NCBI RefSeq assembly: GCF_019431455.1
Contig: NZ_JAHYSR010000001.1
Span: 152,934-216,933, forward strand
Direction of reading: 5' to 3'
Length of the DNA: 64,000 bases
Source of the DNA: Paracoccus bogoriensis
GTDB lineage: Bacteria; Pseudomonadota; Alphaproteobacteria; Rhodobacterales; Rhodobacteraceae
In this document: positions 23,976-33,002 of the stretch, one piece after another
Position numbering within the stretch: position 1 is the stretch's first letter
Layout: every line of letters starts with the position of its first letter
The notes under the pieces: generated by a model
What the model saw: only the letters and a program-made list of their open reading frames with translations
What the model was told of the DNA's origin: nothing
Database searches by the model: none
Position numbers and translations under genes: made by a program

Positions 23976-25124
23976 TCACAAAGCATTGCGCGGCATGGGA
24001 AGCGCGCCGCTGTCATAGGGCGCCCAATCCTCGATCTCGGGATAGAAGCGCCTGCGCCATGCCCGCACGCGGGGGTTCATCCGGCGCCGCCAGAGCGGCG
24101 GGACCATCGCAAGAAAATTCATCGCAGGATAGCCCATCGGCAGTTGCGGGGCTTCGTCCTGGGAATAGGTCTGGAGCAGCGGAAAACGGCGGTCGGGCTT
24201 GTAGTGGTGATCCGAGTGACGTTGCAGGTTGATCAGCAGCCAGTTTGTCGCGGTATGGCTGGCATTCCAGCTGTGGCGGGGGCGCACGGGCTCGTAGCGA
24301 CCCTCGCCCAGATACTTGCGGGTCAGGCCGTAATGCTCGACGTAGTTGGTCAGTTCAAGCTGCCAGACCGCGATGAAGGCCTGAAAGGCGAACAATCCCA
24401 GCCCCGCCCAGCCCCCAAGCGCCAGCGCAAGCGCCAGCATCGCCGCCTGCAACGCCGCGTAGCGCCAGAACGGGTTGCGCCGGTCCCACCGGCTGCGCCC
24501 CGAGCGCGCCAGCAAACGCGTCTCGGCCGCCCATGCGCTGCGCGGCCCCTGCGTCAATACCCGCCAGAAAAAGCCGTAGAACCCTTCGTTGTAGCGTGCC
24601 GAGACCGCGTCACGGGGGGTCGAGACCCAGGAATGATGGACCAGCAGATGTTCCGTGCGGAAATGCGAATACAGGACTGTGGCCAGCAGCAGGTCGCCCA
24701 GCCAGCGTTCCAGCGGCGTTTTCTGGTGCAGCAGTTCATGCGCATAGACGATGCCGATGCTGCCCGACAGAACGCCGATTCCGAAGAACAGGCCCAGCTT
24801 TTCGCCTGCTGACAGGTGGCCGGTCGTCTGGACATACCAGATCGAACCGAAGATCGCGGCGAATTGCAGCGGGAACCAGATGATGGTGATGGCACGGTGC
24901 CAGAAAAGGCGGTCGGTCGTGGTCTCGGGGTCGGGGTTTACCTCGTTCAGGCCCAGAATGCCGTCCAGCGCGGTCGTCACATACCAGGCATAACCCGGCA
25001 GCAGCAGCCACCACAGCCCGCCCTGCGTCGCGGCGACGACGACAAGCGGGATCATCACGATCGACAGCCAGAAGGGCGCGGCGGCGGGCAGGCGGCCCGG
25101 GCGGGGGGACGGGCTTGCGGTCAT
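23976..25124 (-). CDS. alkB: Alkane 1-monooxygenase (AlkB, non-haem diiron)
   Basis: Integral-membrane diiron enzyme that hydroxylates terminal carbons of medium-chain alkanes, using electrons from rubredoxin. 382 aa with about six hydrophobic segments. All four diagnostic histidine motifs are present: HELLH at residues 129-133, EHLLVHH at 158-164, NYVEHYGL at 260-267 and LQRHSDHH at 300-307. No rubredoxin or rubredoxin reductase gene is next to it, so electron supply must come from elsewhere. It lies 35 bp downstream of mutY on the same strand and is followed by a Crp/Fnr regulator. Confidence 0.95.
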   Translation of the reverse strand: MTASPSPRPGRLPAAAPFWLSIVMIPLVVVAATQGGLWWLLLPGYAWYVTTALDGILGLNEVNPDPETTTDRLFWHRAITIIWFPLQFAAIFGSIWYVQTTGHLSAGEKLGLFFGIGVLSGSIGIVYAHELLHQKTPLERWLGDLLLATVLYSHFRTEHLLVHHSWVSTPRDAVSARYNEGFYGFFWRVLTQGPRSAWAAETRLLARSGRSRWDRRNPFWRYAALQAAMLALALALGGWAGLGLFAFQAFIAVWQLELTNYVEHYGLTRKYLGEGRYEPVRPRHSWNASHTATNWLLINLQRHSDHHYKPDRRFPLLQTYSQDEAPQLPMGYPAMNFLAMVPPLWRRRMNPRVRAWRRRFYPEIEDWAPYDSGALPMPRNAL

Positions 25125-25159
25125 CGGATCACCCGTGATGGGTTTCGGCCGTTCCGATT

Positions 25160-26185
25160 CTAACCTTGGATCGCGTCAAGCGCCATATCCCAGACCTTTC
25201 GCATCAGGCCGGGCAGCGCCGCGCGGTCGATCTGTCGCAGAGGCACCAGTTCTCCGCGCGTGGGGCTGCCGGTCAACTCGCCCAGATGGACGGTCAGATC
25301 CAGCGCGAAATGGGTAAAGACATGCCGCACCCTGCCCAGATCGCGCCATTGCGCCGGGCCGGGCGGCGGCAGGTCGCGCCCGTCCCACCCGGCCGAGGGG
25401 AAGGCCAGAGTCCCGCCCAGAAGTCCTTTGGCGGGGCGACGCTCCAGCACCACCGAATCGCCCTGCCGCGCGACCCAGACCAGGCCTGTCCGCTCGGGCT
25501 TGGGCGCCTTGGCGGCCTTGCGTGGCAATTCGGCCGCGATCCCCTGCGCGCGGGCGTCGCAGACGGCCAGCAGGGGGCAGATCCCGCAGGCCGGGCTGCG
25601 CGGCGTGCAGATCGTCGCGCCCAGATCCATCATCGCCTGCGCGTAATCGCCGGGGCGTTCCTGCGGGGTCAGGGTCGCGGCCAAGGCGGTCAGGTGCGCC
25701 TTCGCCTCGGGCAGGGGCTGCTGGACGGCGAAAAGCCGGGCCACCACGCGTTCGACGTTGCCGTCCACGACCGTCTCGGGGTGCTGATAGGCGATGGCGG
25801 CGATCGCGGCCGAGGTATAGGCGCCGATGCCGGGCAGGGCCTGCAGCCCTTCGCGGGTGGTCGGAAAGCCGCCCGCTGCCGCCACCTGCCGCGCGCAGGC
25901 CAGCAGGTTGCGTGCCCTTGCGTAATAGCCAAGCCCCGCCCATTCGGCCATGACCGCCGCATCATCCGCCGCCGCCAGGGCCTGCACATCCGGCCAGAGC
26001 GCGATGAAGCGACGGAAATAGTCGCGCACCGCCGCCACCGTCGTCTGTTGCAGCATCACCTCGGACAGCCAGACGGGATAGGGGTCGGTCGGGCCGCCTC
26101 CGGGTGGCTGGCGCCAGGGCAGGACGCGGGCATGGCGGTCATACCAGGCCAGCAGGTCCGGGGCGATCACCTTGCTGTCACGCAA
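25160..26185 (-). CDS. mutY: A/G-specific adenine DNA glycosylase
   Basis: Removes adenine mispaired with 8-oxoguanine. 341 aa if initiated at TTG 26185; the alternative GTG 26170 would drop five residues and there is no ATG in this part of the frame. Catalytic Glu42 in SEVMLQQT; helix-hairpin-helix LPGIGAYTSAAI; catalytic Asp141 in VVDGNVERV; 4Fe-4S cysteines C193, C200, C203 and C209 in CX6CX2CX5C spacing; C-terminal NUDIX-like 8-oxoG-recognition domain. It overlaps the open frame upstream of the divergent DciA-like gene but not its chosen start. Confidence 0.94.
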   Translation of the reverse strand: MRDSKVIAPDLLAWYDRHARVLPWRQPPGGGPTDPYPVWLSEVMLQQTTVAAVRDYFRRFIALWPDVQALAAADDAAVMAEWAGLGYYARARNLLACARQVAAAGGFPTTREGLQALPGIGAYTSAAIAAIAYQHPETVVDGNVERVVARLFAVQQPLPEAKAHLTALAATLTPQERPGDYAQAMMDLGATICTPRSPACGICPLLAVCDARAQGIAAELPRKAAKAPKPERTGLVWVARQGDSVVLERRPAKGLLGGTLAFPSAGWDGRDLPPPGPAQWRDLGRVRHVFTHFALDLTVHLGELTGSPTRGELVPLRQIDRAALPGLMRKVWDMALDAIQG

Positions 26186-26270
26186 TTATGTGGCCTTGGG
26201 GCATAGGGCGCGCTTTCATCCGAGCGACGGGCTGGCTAAGTTCGGCCTTGTGATAGCAGCCAAGGCAACG

Positions 26271-26813
26271 ATGTCCCAGACCCCGCCTGATCCGACCCGA
26301 CCGACAGGGCGTCGCGGCAAGGGCTTTCGCCCTGCGGCCAGCCTGCTGGCCGCGCGGGTGCAGAAGGCGGCCGAAAAGCGCGGTTTCGCCGTGTCGCGCT
26401 TGTTGACTCATTGGCCCGAAATCGTGGGTGCCGATCTGGCCGCCGTGACGCGACCCGTCCGTATCAGCCATGGGCGCGGGGCCTTCGGCGCGACGCTGAC
26501 GCTGCTGACCACGGGCCCCATGGCGCCCATGGTCGAGATGCGCCTGCCCGAGCTGCGCGACAAGGTGAATGCCTGTTATGGCTATAATGCGGTCCAGCGC
26601 GTGACGCTGACCCAGACCGCCGCGCAGGGCTTTGCCGAGGGTCAGGCCAGCTTTGCCCACCGCCCCAGGCCCGCGCCTCCGCCCGATCCTGCAATGCGGG
26701 AAAAGGCTGCCGAAATCGCCGCCCAATTCACCGATCCGACCCTTGCCGAGGCGATGGCGCGGCTGGCGCTGAATGTCTCGATCCGCAACCAGACCAAGAC
26801 CCTGAAAGGATAA
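26271..26813 (+). CDS. DUF721 (DciA-like) protein
   Basis: 180 aa from ATG 26271; a GTG at 26250 and an upstream extension are possible but unsupported. The N-terminal DUF721 domain (VQKAAEKRGFAVSRLLTHWPEIVGADLAAVTRPVRI) is the KH-like fold found in DciA, the ancestral loader or operator of the DnaB helicase. Followed 3 bp later by a DsbA-like gene. The order mutY, DUF721, DsbA-like is frequent in alphaproteobacteria. Function as helicase operator is family-level inference. Confidence 0.83.
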   Translation: MSQTPPDPTRPTGRRGKGFRPAASLLAARVQKAAEKRGFAVSRLLTHWPEIVGADLAAVTRPVRISHGRGAFGATLTLLTTGPMAPMVEMRLPELRDKVNACYGYNAVQRVTLTQTAAQGFAEGQASFAHRPRPAPPPDPAMREKAAEIAAQFTDPTLAEAMARLALNVSIRNQTKTLKG

Positions 26814-26816
26814 TCC

Positions 26817-27455
26817 ATGTTCCTTCGTCATCTTGTGGCCCCTGCGGCCACCGCTATTACACTGGCCCTTGCCGCCCCCGCCCTGGCCCAGGATGCCCAG
26901 CCCGAGACCCTGCCCGACATCGTGCTTGGCGCCGAGGACGCGCCGTTGACCGTGATCGAATATGCCAGCTTCACCTGCGGGCATTGCGCGAATTTCCACA
27001 ACAATGTCTTTCCCGAACTGAAGGCCGAGTTCATCGACACCGGCCAGGTCCGCTTCGTGCAGCGCGATGTCTATTTCGACCAGGTCGGCCTCTGGGCGGG
27101 CATTCTGGCGCGCTGCGGCGGCGATGACCGCTATTACGCGATTTCGCACTTGCTGTTTCAGGATCAGGCGTCGTGGGCGCAGGGCGGCTCGGGCGACGAG
27201 ATCGCGGCCGGCCTGCGCCGCATCGGCCTCAAGGCCGGTCTAAGCGACGAACAGATGACCGCCTGCTGGGAGGATACTGCCAAGGTCGAGCAGCTTGTCG
27301 CGACCTTCCAGGCCAATGCCACAGCAGACGGGATCGAGGCGACGCCGACCTTCATCATCGGCGGCGAGAAGGTGCCGAACCAGTCCTGGGACAGTATGCG
27401 ATCGCTGATCCTGGCCAAGCTGGACGAGGCAGCCAAAGAAGCGTCCGCCGAATGA
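26817..27455 (+). CDS. Periplasmic DsbA-family thiol-disulfide oxidoreductase
   Basis: 212 aa secreted protein. Signal peptide 1-24 ending ALA, then a thioredoxin-fold domain with active site C54-G-H-C57 (SFTCGHCANF) and the cis-proline loop EATPTFIIGG near residue 170. Start ATG 26817 with AAAGGA about 9 nt upstream. It resembles the thioredoxin-domain DsbA/BdbD type that introduces or shuffles disulfides in exported proteins. Its stop overlaps the CoA-transferase start (ATGA). Confidence 0.92.
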   Translation: MFLRHLVAPAATAITLALAAPALAQDAQPETLPDIVLGAEDAPLTVIEYASFTCGHCANFHNNVFPELKAEFIDTGQVRFVQRDVYFDQVGLWAGILARCGGDDRYYAISHLLFQDQASWAQGGSGDEIAAGLRRIGLKAGLSDEQMTACWEDTAKVEQLVATFQANATADGIEATPTFIIGGEKVPNQSWDSMRSLILAKLDEAAKEASAE

Positions 27456-28579
27456 CGCCCCTGGCCGGTATCCGCGTCGTCGAACTGGCGCGGATCCTCG
27501 CCGGGCCTTGGGCCGGTCAGATTCTGGCCGATCTGGGGGCCGAGGTGATCAAGGTGGAAGCCCCCGAAGGCGACGATACGCGCCGTTGGGGGCCGCCTTT
27601 CATCGACCACAAGGGGCAGCGCAGCGCGGCCTATTTCCATGCCGCGAACCGGGGCAAGGCCTCGGTCGTCGCCGATTTCCGCAGGCCAGAGGGGCAGGCC
27701 CGCGTCCGCGAACTGGTGCGCGATGCCGATGTGGTGATCGAGAATTTCAAGGTCGGGGGGCTGTCGAAATACGGGCTTGATTACGCCGCCTTGTCGGCGC
27801 TGAACCCCCGCCTAATCTATTGCAGCGTAACCGGCTTCGGCCAGACAGGCCCCTATGCGCACCGGCCGGGCTACGACTACATCATCCAGGGCATGTCCGG
27901 CCTGATGAGTGTAACGGGCGATCCTTCGAGCCCGCCGCAAAAGGTCGGCGTGGCCGTCACCGACCTGTTCACGGGCGTCTATGCGGCGACGGGCATCCTG
28001 GCGGCGCTGCACCAGCGGGGGCGGACCGGGCGCGGGCAGCATATCGACATGGCGCTGATGGATGTGGCGGTCTCGGTCATGGCCAATCAGGCGATGAACT
28101 ATCTGGCCAGCGGCAAGCCTCCGACCCGGATGGGCAACGCGCATCCCAACCTTGTGCCCTATGCGGTCTTTGACTGCGCGGATGGCTGGATCATCATTAC
28201 GACCGGCAATGATGCGCAGTTCCGCAGGCTCTGCGCCGTTCTGAACCTGCCTGCACTGGCCGAGGCGCCCGATTACGCGACCAATGCGCAACGCATCACC
28301 CACCGCCAGACGCTGACAGCCAGCCTGAACGCCGTCACACGGGGCTGGCGGCGCGACGATCTGCTGGCCGCGCTGGAGGCCCAGGGCATTCCCGCCGGGC
28401 CGATCAACGACATGGCCGATGTCTTCGCCGATCCGCAGGTGATCGCGCGCGGCCTCAGGATCGACCCCGAAGGCGTGCCGGGCGTCCGCCTGCCGATCAC
28501 CTTTTCCGACGCGGTGCTGAGTCTGGACCGCGCATCTCCCGCCCTGGGTCAGGACGACCCGGACAGTGCGAGCGATTGA
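27452..28579 (+). CDS. Family III acyl-CoA transferase (CaiB/BaiF type)
   Basis: 375 aa from ATG 27452, which overlaps the previous stop. Family III CoA transferases move CoA between carboxylic acids. Diagnostic N-terminus GIRVVELARILAGPWAGQILADLGAEVIKVE, mid-region NYDY-like GYDYIIQGMSGLM and the catalytic aspartate segment HIDMALMDVA near residue 200. The substrate cannot be read from sequence. It shares an operon with the DsbA-like gene by overlap only; no pathway partner is visible. Confidence 0.9.
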   Translation: MTPLAGIRVVELARILAGPWAGQILADLGAEVIKVEAPEGDDTRRWGPPFIDHKGQRSAAYFHAANRGKASVVADFRRPEGQARVRELVRDADVVIENFKVGGLSKYGLDYAALSALNPRLIYCSVTGFGQTGPYAHRPGYDYIIQGMSGLMSVTGDPSSPPQKVGVAVTDLFTGVYAATGILAALHQRGRTGRGQHIDMALMDVAVSVMANQAMNYLASGKPPTRMGNAHPNLVPYAVFDCADGWIIITTGNDAQFRRLCAVLNLPALAEAPDYATNAQRITHRQTLTASLNAVTRGWRRDDLLAALEAQGIPAGPINDMADVFADPQVIARGLRIDPEGVPGVRLPITFSDAVLSLDRASPALGQDDPDSASD

Positions 28580-28646
28580 TTTCGCCCGATTTCCGGTCCA
28601 CCCTGCGCCTGCGGCGGGATGCCGCGGGTAAATGGGGCAGACCATC

Positions 28647-29090
28647 ATGTTCACGGAATTCCGCACCTTCATCGCGCGCGGCAACGTCGTCGATCTGGCC
28701 GTCGGCATCATCATCGGGGCGGCCTTTACCGCCATCGTCAATTCACTCGTGGGCGACCTGATCAACCCGGTTCTGGGGCTGCTGACAGGCGGAATCGACT
28801 TCAGCAATCAGTATGTCGTCCTGTCGGGCAACGTCCCCGATGGCGCCAGCCTGGAAGCTGCGCGCAATTCCGGCGCGGCGGTCCTTGCCTATGGCGCCTT
28901 CCTGATGGCGGTGCTGAATTTCCTGATCATTGCCTGGGCTGTGTTCCTGCTGGTCAAGGTGGTGAATCGCGTCCAGTCAGCTGCCATCAGGAAAAAGGAA
29001 GCATCCGCGCCCGCCCCCGCCGGTCCCAGCCAGGAGGAACTGCTTGCCCAGATTCGCGACCTGCTGGCTGATCGCGCCACCCGCATCTGA
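28647..29090 (+). CDS. mscL: Large-conductance mechanosensitive channel
   Basis: Emergency release valve opened by membrane tension during hypo-osmotic shock. 147 aa from ATG 28647; ATG 28632 would add five residues outside the family consensus. Contains the conserved [31 protein letters not shown] first helix with the gating glycines, a periplasmic loop with a longer than usual insertion ([20 protein letters not shown]), the second helix and a basic C-terminal tail. Followed by a 14-bp stem hairpin shared with convergent ald. Confidence 0.95.
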   Translation: MFTEFRTFIARGNVVDLAVGIIIGAAFTAIVNSLVGDLINPVLGLLTGGIDFSNQYVVLSGNVPDGASLEAARNSGAAVLAYGAFLMAVLNFLIIAWAVFLLVKVVNRVQSAAIRKKEASAPAPAGPSQEELLAQIRDLLADRATRI

Positions 29091-29100
29091 CCGCGCGACC

Positions 29101-29134
29101 GCGCCGGGGCCGGCCGGCGTGCCGGCCCCGGCGC
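29101..29134. terminator. Strong hairpin between mscL and ald
   Basis: Fourteen-base perfect stem GCGCCGGGGCCGGC/GCCGGCCCCGGCGC with a 6-nt loop. It lies 10 nt after the mscL stop and 12 nt from the convergent ald stop. Without a T run in either direction, it may block read-through or protect 3' ends rather than act as a classic terminator. Confidence 0.65.
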
Positions 29135-29146
29135 CTGCGCCCGGCG

Positions 29147-30265
29147 CTACAGTCCCAGCAGCGCCTCGGGCGTGACGGCCTCGATGCCAAGCGCCTCGCC
29201 CACCGGGATCGAGGTCAGCTGACCTTCATGGGTTGACAGGCCCGCGCGCAGATACGGGTCGTCCGTCACCGCCTGCCGCCAGCCCTTGTCGGCCAAGGCC
29301 AGCAGATGCGGCATCGTGACATTGCCAAGCGCCTGAGTCGAGGTGCGGGCCACCGCGCCCGGCATGTTCGCCACGCAGTAATGGATGATGCCGTCCACGT
29401 CGTAGATCGGATCCTGATGCGTGGTCGCGCGCGAGGTCTCGAAACATCCGCCCTGGTCGATGGCCACATCCACCAGAACCGCGCCCTGCGGCATGGTGGA
29501 TAGCTGTTCTCGGCTGATCAGCTTCGGTGCGGCGGCACCGGGAATCAGCACCGCGCCGATGACCAGGTCGGCGGTGCGGATCGCCTCGGCCGTGGCGGCG
29601 GCGCTGGCGAATTGTGTCGTCAGCCGGCCCATGAACACATCGTCCAGATAGGACAGGCGCGGCACGGACCGGTCCATGACCGTCACATTCGCCCCCATCC
29701 CGACCGCGACCCGCGCCGCTGCCGCGCCCACGACGCCACCGCCGATGATAACCACATTGGCCGGCCGCACGCCCGGCACCCCGCCCAGAAGAAAGCCGCG
29801 CCCGCCATTGGCCTTTTGCAGCGCCCATGACCCGACCTGAGGCGCCAGACGGCCCGCCACCTCGGACATCGGCGCCAGCAGGGGCAGCCCCCCACGTGCA
29901 TCGGTCACGGTCTCATAGGCGATCGCGGTGACGCCGCTTTTCAGCAGGTCGCGGGTCTGCGGCTCGTCAGGGGCCAGATGCAGATAGGTGAACAGGATCT
30001 GACCCTTCCGCAGCATCGCCCGCTCGACCGCCTGCGGTTCCTTGACCTTGATGACCAGATCCGCCTCGGCAAAGACGGTCGCCGCATCGGGCGCGATCTG
30101 CGCGCCTGCCCTGGTGTAATCCTCATCCTCGAAGCCCGCGCCCAGCCCCGCGCCGGTCTCGACCAGCACCTGATGGCCACGCGCCACGGCCTCGGCGGCG
30201 GCGGCGGGGGTCAGGCCCACACGGAATTCCTGCGGCTTGATTTCCTTTGGACAGCCGATCTTCAT
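29147..30265 (-). CDS. ald: Alanine dehydrogenase
   Basis: Interconverts L-alanine and pyruvate plus ammonia with NAD+. 372 aa, the family length, starting [20 protein letters not shown] with the conserved pyruvate-binding Arg, catalytic Lys in VIKVKEPQ and His in YLHLAPD, and Rossmann motif [22 protein letters not shown] near residue 170. GGAG lies about 10 nt upstream of ATG 30265. Divergent from an Lrp-type regulator, the classic ald/aldR arrangement. Confidence 0.96.
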   Translation of the reverse strand: MKIGCPKEIKPQEFRVGLTPAAAAEAVARGHQVLVETGAGLGAGFEDEDYTRAGAQIAPDAATVFAEADLVIKVKEPQAVERAMLRKGQILFTYLHLAPDEPQTRDLLKSGVTAIAYETVTDARGGLPLLAPMSEVAGRLAPQVGSWALQKANGGRGFLLGGVPGVRPANVVIIGGGVVGAAAARVAVGMGANVTVMDRSVPRLSYLDDVFMGRLTTQFASAAATAEAIRTADLVIGAVLIPGAAAPKLISREQLSTMPQGAVLVDVAIDQGGCFETSRATTHQDPIYDVDGIIHYCVANMPGAVARTSTQALGNVTMPHLLALADKGWRQAVTDDPYLRAGLSTHEGQLTSIPVGEALGIEAVTPEALLGL

Positions 30266-30395
30266 GATGTTTTCTCCCCGTTTTCGTCATGGTGCCAGCA
30301 TGGACGCGCAATGTGCTGCGAAGATGCGCCGCGTCGCGCCAAGGCCGTGCAAGATCCTTCTGGCAAAGCGCCGGTTGATTGAAGATAATGCGCCC

Positions 30396-30857
30396 ATGGC
30401 TGAACTGGACGCAATAGACCGCCGAATCCTGTCGCTGCTTCAGAAAGAGGGGCGAATCAGCAATGCCGAATTGGCGCTGCGGGTGCATCTGTCGCCCTCG
30501 GCTTGCCACCGCCGGGTGCAGCGGCTGGAGGAATCGGGCGTGATCTCGGCCTATGTGGCGCTGCTGGATGCCCGCGCCCTGCGCCGACAGACGACCGTTT
30601 TCGTGGAAATCACCCTGTCGGGCCAGGCCGACGAGGTGCTGGAGGCGTTCGAGCGCGGCGTTGCCCAGATCCCCGATGTGCTGGAATGTCACCTGATGGC
30701 GGGAACGGCGGATTATCTGCTCAAGATCGTGGTCGAGGATACCGATGACTTCGCGCGCATCCATCGCCAGCACTTGGCCCGCCTGCCGGGCGTGGCGCAG
30801 ATGCATTCCAGCTTTGCGCTGCGGACGGTTTTTCGCACGACCGCGATTCCCGTCTGA
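30396..30857 (+). CDS. Lrp/AsnC-family regulator, likely activator of ald (AldR-like)
   Basis: 153 aa from ATG 30396. N-terminal HTH LDAIDRRILSLLQKEGRISNAELALRVHLSPSACHRRVQRLEESGVI is close to the Lrp consensus, followed by the RAM domain with VLECHLMAGTADYLLKIVVED. The open frame extends about 50 codons further upstream, but that overlaps the ald promoter and start. Divergent from ald across 130 bp, so a role in alanine-dependent control of ald is the natural inference. Confidence 0.92.
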   Translation: MAELDAIDRRILSLLQKEGRISNAELALRVHLSPSACHRRVQRLEESGVISAYVALLDARALRRQTTVFVEITLSGQADEVLEAFERGVAQIPDVLECHLMAGTADYLLKIVVEDTDDFARIHRQHLARLPGVAQMHSSFALRTVFRTTAIPV

Positions 30858-30883
30858 GGTCGTCCGACCGCTTGCAGACAAGA

Positions 30884-30918
30884 GAAAACCCCCGCGACAC
30901 GGCGTCGCGGAGGTTTTC
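30884..30918. terminator. Bidirectional terminator between the Lrp gene and rpsU
   Basis: Stem GAAAACCCCCGCGAC/GTCGCGGAGGTTTTC (one mismatch) with a 5-nt loop. On the minus strand it follows rpsU and has GGTTTTC; on the plus strand it follows the Lrp gene and ends GGTTTTC. Confidence 0.85.
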
Positions 30919-30941
30919 GGATGACACGGGATCGCGCCGTC

Positions 30942-31148
30942 TTACAGTGCGCCTTCGCGCTGTGCCTTTTTACGGGCCAGCTTGCGGGCGCGGCGAACGG
31001 CCTCGGCCTTTTCACGGGCTTTCTTGACCGACGGCTTCTCGAAATGCTGCTTGAGCTTCATTTCGCGGAAGACACCTTCGCGCTGAAGTTTCTTCTTCAG
31101 GGCGCGAAGCGCCTGTTCGACGTTGTTGTCGCGAACATTGACCTGCAT
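30942..31148 (-). CDS. rpsU: 30S ribosomal protein S21
   Basis: 68 aa, highly basic, with the family start [21 protein letters not shown]21 sits at the anti-Shine-Dalgarno region of the 30S subunit and aids initiation. AGGAAGGTGG precedes ATG 31148 by a suitable distance. A monocistronic gene with its own terminator, divergent from COQ9. Confidence 0.97.
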   Translation of the reverse strand: MQVNVRDNNVEQALRALKKKLQREGVFREMKLKQHFEKPSVKKAREKAEAVRRARKLARKKAQREGAL

Positions 31149-31244
31149 GTGGTTGTCACCACCTTCCTAGGTTAGAGTTGATCGAATTGCAGGAAGCGCC
31201 CCGTTATCACCGGCGGGGCCAATTGTCCAGAGACGAGGCAGGCC

Positions 31245-31898
31245 ATGACACAGACCGACCGGGATGCGCTGATCGACGCGGCGCTGATCCATGTGCCCTT
31301 CGAGGGGATGAACCGCGAGGCCATAGCGGCAGGGGCGCGCGACATCGGCATGGATCCGGCGCTGATCGCGGTGCATCTGCCGCGCGGCGGCGCCGATCTG
31401 GCGGCGGCCTATCACCGGCGCGGCGACGATGCCCTTCGCCGCATCCTGTCGCAGACCCCGCCCGAAGGCCGGTTCCGCGACCGTGTGGCCCAGGCCGTGT
31501 GGCGGCGGCTGGAACTCTCGGACCCGGAACTGGTGCGCGCGGGCGCTTCGGTCCTGGCGCTGCCGCAGAACAGCGCGCTGGCCGCGCGTCTGGTCTGGGA
31601 AAGCGCCGACGTGATCTGGACCGGGCTGGGCGATCCTTCGGACGATCTGAACTGGTATTCCAAACGGGCGATCCTGTCGGGTGTGATTTCGGCCAGCGTG
31701 CTCTACTGGCTGGGCGACGAATCCGAAGGCCATGCCGAAACCCGCGCCTTTATCGACCGCCGGATCGACGACGTGATGCGCCTCGAATCGGTCAAGGCGC
31801 AGATCCGCAAGCTGCCCGGCGCCGAGCGGCTGGCCAGGGCGGCCTTCGGCTGGGTGCGCGCGCCCCGGCCGCGCGCTTTGCCCGGCCATGGCCGCTGA
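31245..31898 (+). CDS. COQ9-family ubiquinone biosynthesis protein
   Basis: 217 aa. COQ9 has a TetR-like fold but binds lipids, presenting ubiquinone intermediates to the hydroxylase COQ7. The N-terminal region is helical with HVPFEGMNREAIAAGARDIGM, and the conserved COQ9 signature DDLNWYSKRAILSGVISASVLYWLGDES near residue 133 is clear. AGGCAGG precedes ATG 31245. The next gene, a quinone oxidoreductase, begins 9 bp later. ubiA of the same pathway is about 12 kb away in this window. Confidence 0.92.
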   Translation: MTQTDRDALIDAALIHVPFEGMNREAIAAGARDIGMDPALIAVHLPRGGADLAAAYHRRGDDALRRILSQTPPEGRFRDRVAQAVWRRLELSDPELVRAGASVLALPQNSALAARLVWESADVIWTGLGDPSDDLNWYSKRAILSGVISASVLYWLGDESEGHAETRAFIDRRIDDVMRLESVKAQIRKLPGAERLARAAFGWVRAPRPRALPGHGR

Positions 31899-31907
31899 GG
31901 GCCCGCG

Positions 31908-32900
31908 ATGATCCCCGACACGATGAAGGCGGTCGAGATCGCCGCCCCTGGCGCCGCCGACCAGCTGCGCCCGACCATACGCCCCGTTCCCGTGCCCTGC
32001 CACGATCAGATCCTGATCCGGCTGGCCTATGCGGGGGTGAACCGCCCCGACGTGCTGCAACGCGCGGGCGCCTATGACCCGCCGCCGGGCGCCTCGGACC
32101 TGCCCGGCCTCGAATGCGCCGGAGAGATCGTCGGCATGGGCGCCGGCGTCACGCGCTGGCGCAAGGGCGAACAGGTCTGCGCCCTGCTGCCGGGCGGCGG
32201 CTATGCCGAATACGCGGTCTGCCACGCCGACCACGCGCTGCGCATCCCTCACGGCATGACCACACGAGAGGCCGCCTGCCTGCCCGAAACGGCCTTTACT
32301 GTCTGGTCCAACGTGGTCCAGCGCGGCCGCTTGACCGGGGGTGAACGCTTCCTCGTCCATGGCGGGTCGTCCGGCATCGGCATGATGGCCATTCAGGTGG
32401 CCCGGGCACTGGGCGCGCGCGTCTTCGCCACCGCTGGCAGCGAGGCGAAATGCGATGCCATCCGCGGCCTCGGCGCCACCGCCATCAACTACCGCAGCGA
32501 GGATTTCACCCGCATCCTGCGCGATGCGGGCGGGGCGAACCTGATCCTCGACATGGTGGGCGGCAGCTACATCCCGCGCAACATCAAGGCCTTGGCTCAG
32601 GACGGGCGGCTGGTCATGATCGCCTTCCTCGAAGGCCCCAAGGTCGAACTGAACTTTGCCCAGATCATGGTGAACCGCCTGACCGTGACGGGTTCGACCC
32701 TGCGCCCGCAATCCGACGTGGCCAAGGCCGAACTGGCCGACGCCCTGCGCAAGCAGCTCTGGCCGATGATCGGGCAGGGCGCGGTCCGCGTCACGATCGA
32801 CAGCGAATTCACGCTGGATCAGGCCGCCGAGGCGCATCGCCGGATGGAAAGCAGCGAGCATATCGGCAAGATCGTCCTCAGGATCGCCGACGACACCTGA
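31908..32900 (+). CDS. NAD(P)H-quinone oxidoreductase (PIG3/QOR-type MDR)
   Basis: 330 aa zinc-independent medium-chain reductase. N-terminal GroES-like domain (PYAGVNRPDVLQRAGAYDPPPGASDLPGLECAG-type motif), then a Rossmann domain with VHGGSSGIGMMAIQVARALGA near residue 145. The PIG3 subfamily reduces quinones with NADPH. It starts 9 bp after COQ9, probably in the same transcript. The physiological substrate is unknown. Confidence 0.92.
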   Translation: MIPDTMKAVEIAAPGAADQLRPTIRPVPVPCHDQILIRLAYAGVNRPDVLQRAGAYDPPPGASDLPGLECAGEIVGMGAGVTRWRKGEQVCALLPGGGYAEYAVCHADHALRIPHGMTTREAACLPETAFTVWSNVVQRGRLTGGERFLVHGGSSGIGMMAIQVARALGARVFATAGSEAKCDAIRGLGATAINYRSEDFTRILRDAGGANLILDMVGGSYIPRNIKALAQDGRLVMIAFLEGPKVELNFAQIMVNRLTVTGSTLRPQSDVAKAELADALRKQLWPMIGQGAVRVTIDSEFTLDQAAEAHRRMESSEHIGKIVLRIADDT

Positions 32901-32915
32901 TTGCGCCACGCGCCA

Positions 32916-32980
32916 GTTGCCTTGGTGCAAATATCCTGGGGGCGGGGGGCGAAGCCTCCCCGGCGGTCGCGGGACGCAAG
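32916..32980 (-). repeat. Hairpin-tail repeat, copy B (at the broken end of the RNase T2 gene)
   Basis: On the minus strand: CTTGCGTCCCGCGAC, then GCCGGGGAGGCTTCGCCCCCC hairpin, CCCCCAGGATATTTG and the tail CACCAAGGCAAC. Nearly the same leading CTTGCGTCCCGCGAC and tail are found in copy D inside hrpB. This copy sits just downstream of the surviving 5' part of the ribonuclease T2 gene and 15 bp after the quinone oxidoreductase stop. Confidence 0.82.
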
Positions 32981-33002
32981 GAACGTTGACCGCAGGCGCG
33001 GC

